Below, in pieces: positions 1 to 7,459 of a stretch of 64,000 nt of DNA. The notes below the pieces were generated by a model. The model had not been told where the DNA came from, ran no database searches, and was given only the letters and a program-made list of their open reading frames with translations. The stretch is from Gemmatimonadota bacterium. Its GTDB lineage: Bacteria; Latescibacterota; UBA2968; UBA8231. Every line of letters starts with the position of its first letter. The first letter of the stretch is position 1. Where the stretch lies: assembly GCA_009840005.1 (NCBI GenBank), contig VXOR01000021.1, positions 11,224 to 75,223 of the forward strand, given 5' to 3'. Position numbers and translations under genes: made by a program.

Positions 1-100
1 GGGATGTGGGGAATGATGCGCGCTGCCTGTGCATTGAAAACCTCCTGAGGGAGTACTGGCGCTCGGGGATGCGCCAGAGAGGACATGAGGGAATCGCTTT

Positions 101-147
101 ACTGCACTTGTGTTCAGTAATTAAAACATACTGAACACAAGTGCAGT
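101..147. repeat. perfect 19-bp inverted repeat
   Basis: Positions 101-119 and 129-147 are exact reverse complements, with a 9-nt AT-rich loop. The site lies downstream of the leftward Psp-like genes. There is no clear T-run on either side, so it is either a bidirectional terminator without a tail, a protein-binding palindrome, or the remnant of a small mobile repeat. Nothing else is recognisable in positions 1-189. Confidence 0.75.
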
Positions 148-189
148 TGTCAAGCAATTTAATCCCTTACAACGCGTTTTTTTTCTCCC

Positions 190-558
190 TCAAACTCTCC
201 ATCTCCGCAGGCTAAACTCGCCGTTGTCCAGCCACCGCCAGCCCACGTAGAGCATCGCCAGCACCAAGGCGACCTTCAACAGCAAAAACGCCGCCCCAAA
301 GACGCCGGACACCAAGCTCAACGCGGCCCAAAATGCCAACCAGATTCCAGCGAGTAGAACCAAGGCCCCGACGACCCGGCCCAAGATGCTCTCGCCGCGC
401 AACCAGCGCAGACCTATGTAGAATGCTCCGGCAGCCAAAAGGCCGACCGCGACCGCGCCGAGCAAACCAAAGAGGCTGCCGAACAAGGGCAAAATCAGTT
501 CGATCCCCCAAGCAACGCCCCCAATTATCAATAGCACACCTAGTATTCTGGCCAACAT
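190..558 (-). CDS. small multi-pass membrane protein of the psp-like operon
   Basis: This 122-residue protein is almost wholly hydrophobic, with about four predicted membrane segments (near residues 3-22, 28-48, 62-80 and 83-107) and a short basic tail. It lies 12 bp downstream of pspA on the same strand, so it is probably the membrane partner of the Psp module. It does not clearly match PspB, PspC or PspG by eye. Function is inferred from position and hydrophobicity only. Confidence 0.6.
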   Translation of the reverse strand: MLARILGVLLIIGGVAWGIELILPLFGSLFGLLGAVAVGLLAAGAFYIGLRWLRGESILGRVVGALVLLAGIWLAFWAALSLVSGVFGAAFLLLKVALVLAMLYVGWRWLDNGEFSLRRWRV

Positions 559-570
559 GACCGGCCTCCT

Positions 571-1236
571 TTACGATGTCTTTTCTGCTTTCAGCGCGGA
601 CAGTTCCTCCGCGACCTTGTGGTCGCGCTCGGCGCGGCGCTTGGCGGCTAATTCGCGCAGCACTTCAGCCTCGGCGACTGCCTGATCGACCTGTTCCTCA
701 AAGCGCGCCAACTCGCACTCGCTTTGCTGCACCCGCTGCGAGATCGCGGCAAAGCGGTGTGCAGACACGTCTTCGCCGAATGCTACGCCACGCTCGCGCT
801 CAGCGCAACAGCGGGCGATCAGCTTGCCCCGCCGCGCTCGGATATCGCGCAGCTTTTGGCGCAGAATTTCGACCTGCTCCTCTAGCTCGGCCACGGTGTC
901 GCAGCTCTCTGCGAGGGCCGGTTCCAGCCGCACGTGCGCCTGATCCAGCTCTGTCTTCTGTATCAAGGCGAGCCGTGCGCCTTCGTCGTTTCCGGCCTCC
1001 ACTGCGGCTGCGGCTTTGTCTTGCCACATCTGCATCTGCTCTGCATTGCGCTGGTGGTCGCGCTCTAGACGCCGCTTAGTGGCCCGTGCCTTGACCAAAG
1101 AATCTACGGCTTGGTCAACGGCGCGCTCGGCGTCGCGGACGATTTGATCCACCATCTTCGCCGGATTCTCGATCCGGTCCAGCACCTCGTTGAGGTTCGC
1201 CTTACAAATGGCGGCGAGCCGCTCTATTGCTCCCAT
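571..1236 (-). CDS. pspA: phage shock protein A (PspA/IM30 family)
   Basis: The 221-residue product is nearly all charged heptad-rich helix, as in PspA/Vipp1 proteins that assemble as membrane-stabilising scaffolds on the inner face of the cytoplasmic membrane. The N-terminal stretch with the ENPAKMVDQ motif (about residues 22-31) is the conserved amphipathic/early-helix region of the family. I chose the ATG at 1236 because an AGGAG ribosome site sits just upstream and the conserved N-terminus begins there; a longer open frame upstream overlaps the HTH gene and is not conserved-looking. It sits between an HTH gene and a membrane-protein gene behind a sigma-54 promoter, as expected for a Psp operon. 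Confidence 0.88.
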   Translation of the reverse strand: MGAIERLAAICKANLNEVLDRIENPAKMVDQIVRDAERAVDQAVDSLVKARATKRRLERDHQRNAEQMQMWQDKAAAAVEAGNDEGARLALIQKTELDQAHVRLEPALAESCDTVAELEEQVEILRQKLRDIRARRGKLIARCCAERERGVAFGEDVSAHRFAAISQRVQQSECELARFEEQVDQAVAEAEVLRELAAKRRAERDHKVAEELSALKAEKTS

Positions 1237-1246
1237 GATATGTCTC

Positions 1247-1441
1247 CTATTCAAAGTTAGTGCCTTGGATCGCCTGACCGCGCTGCCGCTGCCGCCGCGC
1301 AAAAGGCGATTCAATCTCGTATTTGTGGCAGAGTCGGCTAAAGCTGCGGATCGTGATCCCCAGCGCCCGACTGGCGTCCTGATTGCATTTGTACATCCGC
1401 GCGACGCGCTCAATCTGCTCCCTGCTAAATCCTCTGTTCAC
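1247..1441 (-). CDS. free-standing Fis-type helix-turn-helix protein
   Basis: A 64-residue protein consisting essentially of one Fis-type HTH (about residues 8-45), with the core NQDASRALGI followed by the recognition helix TIRSFSRLCHKY. This resembles the C-terminal DNA-binding end of sigma-54 activators such as PspF, but no AAA+ domain precedes it. A strong AAGGAGG lies upstream; the GTG at 1441 (spacing 8) is preferred over a TTG three bases earlier. The stop lies 10 bp before pspA, so the two are co-transcribed. It may regulate the operon or act as an enhancer-site protein; its role is inference. Confidence 0.7.
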   Translation of the reverse strand: MNRGFSREQIERVARMYKCNQDASRALGITIRSFSRLCHKYEIESPFARRQRQRGQAIQGTNFE

Positions 1442-1459
1442 CAAAGTATCCTCCTTGTT

Positions 1460-1478
1460 GGGGTAAGGGATTTACCCC
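1460..1478 (-). promoter_or_regulatory. 7-bp hairpin in the psp leader
   Basis: Positions 1460-1466 and 1472-1478 pair perfectly around a 5-nt loop. The element lies between the sigma-54 promoter and the ribosome site of the HTH gene, so it could be an operator or a short leader hairpin. Confidence 0.45.
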
Positions 1479-1484
1479 GTTTAT

Positions 1485-1502
1485 TAGCAAAGGGCGTACC
1501 GC
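1485..1502 (-). promoter_or_regulatory. sigma-54 (-24/-12) promoter for the psp-like operon
   Basis: Read on the minus strand the site is CGGTACGCCCTTTGCTA. It has the invariant GG (1499-1500) and GC (1487-1488) exactly 10 nt apart and matches the sigma-54 consensus at nearly all other positions. The expected start of transcription is about 35 nt upstream of the HTH gene. Sigma-54 control with an activator is the known mode for proteobacterial psp operons, which fits the genes downstream. Confidence 0.72.
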
Positions 1503-1643
1503 CGCTTTTTTGCGAATCGCAACTTATTTGTAAACAACTATATAGGATTTTAAGAGGAGTGTAGTCACCGTCCGCGCTTATGGCGGCGTTCGCCACTTTT
1601 GGCGACTGTCGCCTGCCGTTCGCACGGTACATCGCGGTGCACG

Positions 1644-1672
1644 TTGACAGGTTAAAAGAGTTTGTTTATGAT
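1644..1672 (+). promoter_or_regulatory. sigma-70-type promoter upstream of the acyl-ACP desaturase
   Basis: TTGACA at 1644-1649 and TATGAT at 1667-1672 are separated by 17 nt. The next gene on this strand is the desaturase at 1880, giving a leader of about 200 nt that contains the phased repeats and a terminator-like hairpin. Confidence 0.65.
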
Positions 1673-1710
1673 ATATTACATTTGTTTTATATGCAAAACA
1701 TTTGTTTTAT
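1661..1710 (+). repeat. three 20-bp-phased TTTGTTTTAT repeats
   Basis: TTTGTTTAT at 1661 and TTTGTTTTAT at 1681 and 1701 recur with an exact 20-bp period, that is two helical turns. The first overlaps the -10 box at 1667 and the others follow the predicted transcription start. This spacing is typical of a regulator binding side by side on one DNA face, so they may be operator sites for the desaturase promoter. Positions 1442-1879 hold no gene; besides the sites listed the stretch is AT-rich. Confidence 0.6.
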
Positions 1711-1832
1711 AATATACTCATTTATTGCTTCAACAGGGGCTTAGCGAGGAAAAACCGCTTGAATCCATAGCTCAATTTGTCCATTTTGTCTTATATTCAA
1801 TATTCATATTTATAAAACCCATGCTGCCCGAG

Positions 1833-1854
1833 TACCCGGTTAGGGTATTTTTTT
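1833..1854 (+). terminator. terminator-like hairpin (possible attenuator) before the desaturase
   Basis: A TACCC/GGGTA stem with a 5-nt loop is followed at once by a run of T. It lies inside the predicted leader, 26 bp before the desaturase start, so it may attenuate transcription; it could also simply end transcription from upstream. The stem is short, which limits confidence. Confidence 0.45.
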
Positions 1855-1879
1855 ATCACTTAGTGATGGAGAAACCCAG

Positions 1880-2872
1880 TTGAATCCGCACAAGAGAGAA
1901 GTCATCGCGAGCATGGAGGATTTTGTCAGGGACCAGCTCAAGTTGCTCAAATCCGTAGAGGACAGTTGGCAGCCCGACGATTTTCTCCCCAATGTGGGTG
2001 CGGAAAACTGGGAAGACTCCATCCGCGAATTCCGCGCCCGCGCCCAAGCGCTTCCCGACGACGTCCTCGTCGTCCTCGTCGGCGATATGATCACCGAGGA
2101 AGCCCTACCCACCTATCAGACTTTGCTCAACAGCTTTGAAGGCGTGTCCGACACCACCGGCACGGATCCCAGCCCGTGGGCCCAGTGGTCGCGTGGTTGG
2201 ACGGCCGAGGAAAATCGCCACGGCGACCTACTCAACAAGTACCTCTTCCTCACCGGTCGCGTCGATATGCGCGCCATCGAGACGACGATCCAATACCTGC
2301 TGCGCAATGGCTTCAACCCGCAGGCCGCCCAAGATCCCTACAAGGGCTTCGTCTATACGTCCTTCCAAGAGCGAGCGACCCGCATTTCCCACAGCAACGT
2401 GGCCCGCTTGGCGCAAAAGGCCGGCGAATCGCACCTCAAGACCATCTGCGGTGTCGTGGCCGGCGACGAAGCCCGCCACGAAAAAGCGTACACGAATTTT
2501 ATCAAGAAAATTTTCGAGCTAGATCCCAAAGGCGCGATATTGGCCTTCCGCGACCTGATGAAACGCCAAGTCGTTATGCCCGCTCACCTGATGACCGACG
2601 GGCAGGATCCCGACCTTTTTGAACACTTCTCGATTATAGCTCAGCGACTCGAGGTGTACACAGCCAAGCACTACGCCGAAATCATCCAGCACCTAGTCCG
2701 CCAGTGGGAATTGGATTCGCTCTGTGGCCTCACCGGCGAAGCGGCCGCCGCCCAAGACTACTTGTGCACGCTCGGGCCGCGCTACGCCAAACTGGCCGAG
2801 CGCAACGAGCGACGGCTACAGCAGCACACCGCACCGCTGCGGTTTAGTTGGATCTACAACCGCAGTGTCTAA
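1880..2872 (+). CDS. acyl-[acyl-carrier-protein] desaturase, plant stearoyl-ACP desaturase type
   Basis: A 330-residue soluble di-iron fatty-acid desaturase that introduces a double bond into ACP-bound acyl chains using reduced ferredoxin and oxygen. The ligands of the family are all visible: E73/E74 in MITEEALPTYQ, E111 and H114 in EENRH, E164 in SFQERA, and E197 and H200 in DEARH. From memory these blocks and the PAHLM segment match plant plastid SAD/FAB2 proteins more closely than the usual actinobacterial DesA enzymes. The TTG at 1880 is favoured because it has a GGAG site and because the residues it adds align with the mature plant N-terminus; the next ATG at 1913 would remove them. Confidence 0.9.
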   Translation: MNPHKREVIASMEDFVRDQLKLLKSVEDSWQPDDFLPNVGAENWEDSIREFRARAQALPDDVLVVLVGDMITEEALPTYQTLLNSFEGVSDTTGTDPSPWAQWSRGWTAEENRHGDLLNKYLFLTGRVDMRAIETTIQYLLRNGFNPQAAQDPYKGFVYTSFQERATRISHSNVARLAQKAGESHLKTICGVVAGDEARHEKAYTNFIKKIFELDPKGAILAFRDLMKRQVVMPAHLMTDGQDPDLFEHFSIIAQRLEVYTAKHYAEIIQHLVRQWELDSLCGLTGEAAAAQDYLCTLGPRYAKLAERNERRLQQHTAPLRFSWIYNRSV

Positions 2873-2887
2873 CCGGGGCCGCAGCTT

Positions 2888-3730
2888 ATGCGTCCACGGC
2901 CTTCTGACCCTTTTTTCGCGCTCGTCCAAAAGACAAGTGATTCCTCCGGCGAGATCGACCTAGCCCGGGGGGCCTTGCTCATCGCCCTGCAAGCCTATCC
3001 CGACCTCGATATCGAGCACTACCTGCGGCAACTCGACGCGCTCAGCGAGGACTTTCGCACCCGCTATGCCGCGGCAGATTCCCTGCCGGCCTCGCTGGCC
3101 AACCTGAGCCAATACGTGTTCGGAGACCTCGGCTTCCGCGGCAACCGCGCTCACTACGACGATCCCCGCAACAGCTACCTCAACGAGGTCCTCGACCGCC
3201 GCCTAGGCATTCCCATCACCCTCGCGGTCGTCTATCTAGAGCTGGGCAAGCGGCTGTCCATTCCCCTAGCAGGGGTCAACTTTCCGCATCACTTCCTCGT
3301 GCGCAGTACCCAAGGCGACGAGCCGCTCTTCGTCGATCCCTTTGCCGACGGCGCTTTTGTCGATGGCAAGTCCTTAGGCGAGCGACTGCCGGTCATTGAG
3401 GGACGCCGGCTCGAATTGGCTGCCGAGTTCATCGAGCCGGCCTCGTCACTGCACATCTTAGCGCGCATGCTCCGCAACCTCAAACGCCTCCACTTCCAAG
3501 CCCGCGAGTTTGCCACCGCCATCCGCTGGGCCGAGAAAATCGCGTATCTACTGCCGACCGAAGCCGAAAACCACCGCGACCTCGGCTTCCTCTACCACCA
3601 CACCCGCGAGTACCTCAAGGCCATTGCGGCCTTTAACGAGTACCTCCGCCAGACCAGCGACGCCCCGGATGCCCCCACCATCGAGCACAACATCCGCGTC
3701 CTTGCCAACCGCTTGATCCCGCTCAACTGA
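2888..3730 (+). CDS. SirB1-type transglutaminase-like / TPR protein
   Basis: A 280-residue protein of the SirB1/Transglut_core2 type. The centre (about residues 95-150) carries RLGIPITLAVVYLELGKRL and GVNFPHHFLVR, the hallmark block of the family, which retains a transglutaminase fold of unclear activity. The C-terminal third (about residues 190-275) forms TPR-like helices for protein contacts. It starts 15 bp after the desaturase stop and may share its transcript. Its 3' end overlaps the convergent ABC permease gene by 8 bp. Confidence 0.82.
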   Translation: MRPRPSDPFFALVQKTSDSSGEIDLARGALLIALQAYPDLDIEHYLRQLDALSEDFRTRYAAADSLPASLANLSQYVFGDLGFRGNRAHYDDPRNSYLNEVLDRRLGIPITLAVVYLELGKRLSIPLAGVNFPHHFLVRSTQGDEPLFVDPFADGAFVDGKSLGERLPVIEGRRLELAAEFIEPASSLHILARMLRNLKRLHFQAREFATAIRWAEKIAYLLPTEAENHRDLGFLYHHTREYLKAIAAFNEYLRQTSDAPDAPTIEHNIRVLANRLIPLN

Positions 3731-5255
3731 CCTGGTCCGCTTCGCGCTCCGCCGGGCTGATGTCTTCTTTGGCCGTCAGCCAACGCATGACCTCTCCCAA
3801 GCGCGGCGGCTTGCCCGTCATCAAGATGCCGATGCGAAATACCTTGCCCGCCCCCTGCACTGCGAAGTAGATGGACAACAAAAGCAGCACTGTGGTCGCC
3901 AAATACTCCCACAGCGGCAGTGCGCCAGCGGCCCGATTCATCATGACAAAAGGGGTGAAGAGCGGGATGTAGGACATAACCCGCGCCAAGGTGCCGTTGG
4001 GGTCTTGAGTGATGGGTATCATGGTGAGCAACGGCACGATCAGCGGTACGAGGAGCGGCAACATCAGGCTCTGCGCGTCTTTTAAGCTATTGCACAGCGA
4101 GCCGGCTCCCACCAGCAGGCAGGCATATAGCAGGAAGCCTGCTAAGAAGTAAAAGACAAAGGACCACAAGTACAGCGGAGTACTAGCAATGCCGACGATG
4201 GAGGCCACATCGTCCCCCAACGCGGCCGGCGCAATCACCACCCCCACCGCAACACACGCGACCCAGGTAAAGACCAAGGTCAGCCCAACCGCAGCCGTGC
4301 CGGCGATCTTGCCAGCCATCAGTTCAAAAGGCGAGAGCGCGGACAGCAGCACTTCGATGAGGCGCGACGACTTCTCCTCCACAGTATTGGTCATAAGCGT
4401 CTGCGCGTTGATGAATATCGCCATCCACAATAGATAAACGAACGGTACGACAGCCCACTGCTGGACCCTATCAACTGTGGAAACCTCGGCCTCGTCGCCG
4501 CGCTTATCGACCTTGCGCTCCGCGAAATGCACTGGGGTCTGCAACCAGTCGCTCGTTTCTGCGTCGAGGCCCGCCTGTTCAATGCGCCGCGCCCGCACCA
4601 CTTGGAACACTCGGTCTGCAAACCAGCGGCGCAAATCCTGGTCGGTCCGATTCAAGGAGATGTATTTGCTCCCCTCGTCGCTGGCGACTGGATCTGGGGA
4701 TATGACGAAGTAAGCAAAGAGCGCACCGTCGTTCACCATGCGATTGAGCGCGGCTGGCGGATCGTCGTCGCTGGGCATCTCCACCCGGACGTAGCGGCTG
4801 CGCGAGAGTTCCAAGCTGAGGGCCTCCAACTCTTCAGCCGAGACCTGCTGCCACCATTCGACGAGGCCAGCCGCGACCTCATCTCCGCCCGCAGCGAGGT
4901 CTTGGACTAGCGCTGGCCGCTCCGCTTCGTCCAAGCTCACATAGACCTTTGCGGCTGCCCGGACCGCATCCGGCAAGCGTTCCCAAGCCTGACCGCCATC
5001 GCGATAGCGCGCCGCCGCGTCCCGCAGCACTATGCCCAGATCCTCGGCTAAAATGCCTTTTTCCACCTCCTGTAGCACAAAACCCGAATGGTCGATCACA
5101 GCATAGGTCCGCGCCTGTTTGGTTCCACTCAATAGAATGGGCACCGCAACGCTCAACGCGAGGATGAGCGGGAAGGCCAAGACGCCGATCCAAAATCCCT
5201 TCGTGCGGACGTGCTCCGCGTATTCTCGCTGGGCAACTAAAGCAATTTTACGCAT
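3723..5255 (-). CDS. ABC-2 type permease (NatB-like)
   Basis: A 510-residue membrane subunit. One N-terminal membrane helix (about residues 22-42) is followed by a large extracytoplasmic domain to about residue 260, then five or six C-terminal helices starting near VPFVYLLWMAIFINAQTL. The TNTVEEKSSRLIEVLLSAL segment is the conserved cytoplasmic motif of NatB/YhaP exporters. Its start overlaps the 3' end of the ATPase gene by 8 bp, so the two subunits are translationally coupled. The substrate cannot be told from sequence; sodium or drug export is typical of the family. Confidence 0.87.
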   Translation of the reverse strand: MRKIALVAQREYAEHVRTKGFWIGVLAFPLILALSVAVPILLSGTKQARTYAVIDHSGFVLQEVEKGILAEDLGIVLRDAAARYRDGGQAWERLPDAVRAAAKVYVSLDEAERPALVQDLAAGGDEVAAGLVEWWQQVSAEELEALSLELSRSRYVRVEMPSDDDPPAALNRMVNDGALFAYFVISPDPVASDEGSKYISLNRTDQDLRRWFADRVFQVVRARRIEQAGLDAETSDWLQTPVHFAERKVDKRGDEAEVSTVDRVQQWAVVPFVYLLWMAIFINAQTLMTNTVEEKSSRLIEVLLSALSPFELMAGKIAGTAAVGLTLVFTWVACVAVGVVIAPAALGDDVASIVGIASTPLYLWSFVFYFLAGFLLYACLLVGAGSLCNSLKDAQSLMLPLLVPLIVPLLTMIPITQDPNGTLARVMSYIPLFTPFVMMNRAAGALPLWEYLATTVLLLLSIYFAVQGAGKVFRIGILMTGKPPRLGEVMRWLTAKEDISPAEREADQVS

Positions 5256-6159
5256 CGTCGGCCTCCCCTATGGCGCAGATGAAAATCTCGTGCAAAGAGG
5301 CCGTGCGCAGGGCAAAGCCCCGTATCTGCACCTTGTGGACGAGCGCGGCCAACAGCGCTTGCGAGTCCGCGTCCTCTGCGAGAAAAAGCTCGGCCCGCTT
5401 GCCCGAGTCGTTTACCCGGATAACGCCCGGCAGGTCGCGCAGCAGACGCCCATCGCCATCGTAGTCGAGCACTGCGGCGCGCCCCCCGCTGGCGAGCACT
5501 TGGCCCAACGGGCCATCGACGACCTTCTGCCCCTTGTTGATCAGCGCGACAAAGTCGCATAGCTGCTCGGCCTGCTCCATCAGGTGGGTCGAGAAAATCA
5601 CCGTCTTGCCGTCGCGGCGCATCTGCAAGATGACGTCCCGCATCAGATCGCGGTTGACCGGGTCCAACCCGGAAAAAGGCTCGTCGAGAATGACCAGCTC
5701 AGGCTCGTGGATCAGCGCCGCGAGCAATTGCACCTTTTGCTCCATGCCCTTGGAAAGCACCTCGCAGCGCCGGTCCTGATAGTCGCCGAGGCCATAGCGC
5801 TGCAACAACTTAGCGGCCCGCTGCTGCGCCACGTCCGCGGCAAGTCCCTTGAGCCGCGCGAAATATATCATCACCTCGGCGACCTTCATCTTCTTGTACA
5901 GACCCTTTTCCTCGGGTAGATAGCCGAGTTGGTCCTTGACCGCGAGGGTTTTTTGCCCATCCAGCAGGCCGATGCGCCCAGAATCGGCGAAGAAGATGCT
6001 CATAATCATGCGGATCAGGGTCGTCTTGCCCGCGCCGTTGGGACCCAACAGCCCGTAGATACACCCCGCGGGCACGCGCAGTGACACCCCGCGCACGGCC
6101 TCGACCGCGCCGAAGCGCTTCCACACGTCTTCGAGCTGTACAGCCGTTGAAAAAGCCAT
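5248..6159 (-). CDS. ABC transporter ATP-binding protein (NatA-like)
   Basis: A 303-residue nucleotide-binding subunit. Walker A is GPNGAGKT (about residues 40-47), the signature is the diverged LSKGMEQKV, Walker B is LVILDEPFSGLD, and the switch His is in FSTHLMEQAE. A C-terminal extension of about 80 residues follows, as in NatA. The ATG at 6159 is chosen because AAGGAG lies 9 nt upstream; an ATG 21 nt earlier has no such site. It precedes and overlaps its permease partner. Confidence 0.9.
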   Translation of the reverse strand: MAFSTAVQLEDVWKRFGAVEAVRGVSLRVPAGCIYGLLGPNGAGKTTLIRMIMSIFFADSGRIGLLDGQKTLAVKDQLGYLPEEKGLYKKMKVAEVMIYFARLKGLAADVAQQRAAKLLQRYGLGDYQDRRCEVLSKGMEQKVQLLAALIHEPELVILDEPFSGLDPVNRDLMRDVILQMRRDGKTVIFSTHLMEQAEQLCDFVALINKGQKVVDGPLGQVLASGGRAAVLDYDGDGRLLRDLPGVIRVNDSGKRAELFLAEDADSQALLAALVHKVQIRGFALRTASLHEIFICAIGEADDA

Positions 6160-6286
6160 CCTTCTGCACTCCTTCCTCATTGGGTTCGGGTTGGCAAGAA
6201 AAACCTATATGTATTGTTTTACCGTGCAAAGCCTATCTTTGCGATAGTCCAAACCACATCCCAGCATTTGCTACAGGAGGTTCCTT

Positions 6287-7375
6287 ATGCCCAAGCTCTT
6301 CGGCCGCAACTTCACCCGCCGCCAACTGCTCAACCGCGTCGGCGACATCAGCCAGCTCATGTACGCCCGCCGCGCCGAGCGCCGCGAGGGCTTTGAGCGC
6401 GGTGCCGACCTCATCGACGTGTTCAACGCTTCGGGCTTGGGGTTTTCCATCTTGCCCGGTCGCGCTCTCGACATTGCCTCGGCCCATTACAAGGGCCAGT
6501 CGCTGTGCTTCCGCTCCGGCCCGGGAGACGTCGGGCCAGCCTTCTACGAGCCAGAGGGCTTTAAATGGGGACGCGGCTGGTTTGGCGGGCTAGTCACCTC
6601 GTGCGGACTCGACTTTGTCGGCCACCCAGAAGTCGATCCCGAAGAGGAAAACGCCGAAATGCCCCTGCACGGCCGCCTCTCGTACATCCCGGCTAAAAAC
6701 GTCGGCATTGAGGCGGGCTGGGAGGGCGCGGATTACGTCGTGCGCATCCGCGGCCAAATGCGCCAAGCCGAGGTCTTTGCCGAGAATCTAGAGCTGTCAC
6801 GCGAGATCTCGACCGTACTCGGCGAGCGAAGCATCCACATCCGCGATCGCATCGAAAACCTCGCGGCCGACCGCTCGCCGCTCATGTTCGTGTATCACTG
6901 CAACCCCGGGTTCCCCCTCCTCGACGAAGGGACCCGCCTCGTCCTCCACAGCCGCAAAAGCACTGAGTGGACCGCGGACCGCCCCGTCGGCCCCGAGGAC
7001 TATACCGTGGCCAAAGGGCCGCAACCGCGCGTCCACGACGATGTGTACGTGCATCGGCCCCGCACCGACCGCCAGGGGCGCGTCCACATCGGCTTACTCA
7101 ACGAAAAGTTAGGCTTGGGATTGTATTGGCAATTCAAGCACAGCGAGATCCCCATCGTCAACCACTGGCAGCACTTCCACAAGGGCACTTACGTCACCGG
7201 CATTGAGCCGGGCAACTGCTCGGTGCTCGGCCGCGCTTGGAACCGCAAGCACGGGACCTTGCAGTACATCGAGCCGGGCGAGGTGCGCGAGTTCAACATG
7301 GAAATCGGCGTGTTAGACGGGACGGACGAGATGCGCGACTTTGAGCGGAAAGTCAAGCGGGGGCTAGCTAAGTAG
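6287..7375 (+). CDS. DUF4432 family protein (aldose-epimerase-like)
   Basis: A 362-residue protein of the DUF4432 family, which has the beta-sandwich of galactose mutarotases and is usually found with sugar catabolism genes. Visible family features are the GFSILPGRALDIASA start block (about residues 50-65), the HGRLSYIPAK segment and the VYHCNPGFPLLDEG segment. A perfect AGGAGG lies 8 nt before the ATG. No sugar kinase or transporter adjoins it, so its substrate is unknown. Confidence 0.8.
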   Translation: MPKLFGRNFTRRQLLNRVGDISQLMYARRAERREGFERGADLIDVFNASGLGFSILPGRALDIASAHYKGQSLCFRSGPGDVGPAFYEPEGFKWGRGWFGGLVTSCGLDFVGHPEVDPEEENAEMPLHGRLSYIPAKNVGIEAGWEGADYVVRIRGQMRQAEVFAENLELSREISTVLGERSIHIRDRIENLAADRSPLMFVYHCNPGFPLLDEGTRLVLHSRKSTEWTADRPVGPEDYTVAKGPQPRVHDDVYVHRPRTDRQGRVHIGLLNEKLGLGLYWQFKHSEIPIVNHWQHFHKGTYVTGIEPGNCSVLGRAWNRKHGTLQYIEPGEVREFNMEIGVLDGTDEMRDFERKVKRGLAK

Positions 7376-7459
7376 GGACTCGCTGGGAGAATAAGGGATT
7401 GCGTCCCATCATACCTTGATCATCGAGTGGTACCAGCCCGTAACGGAAAGAGAGTGATC

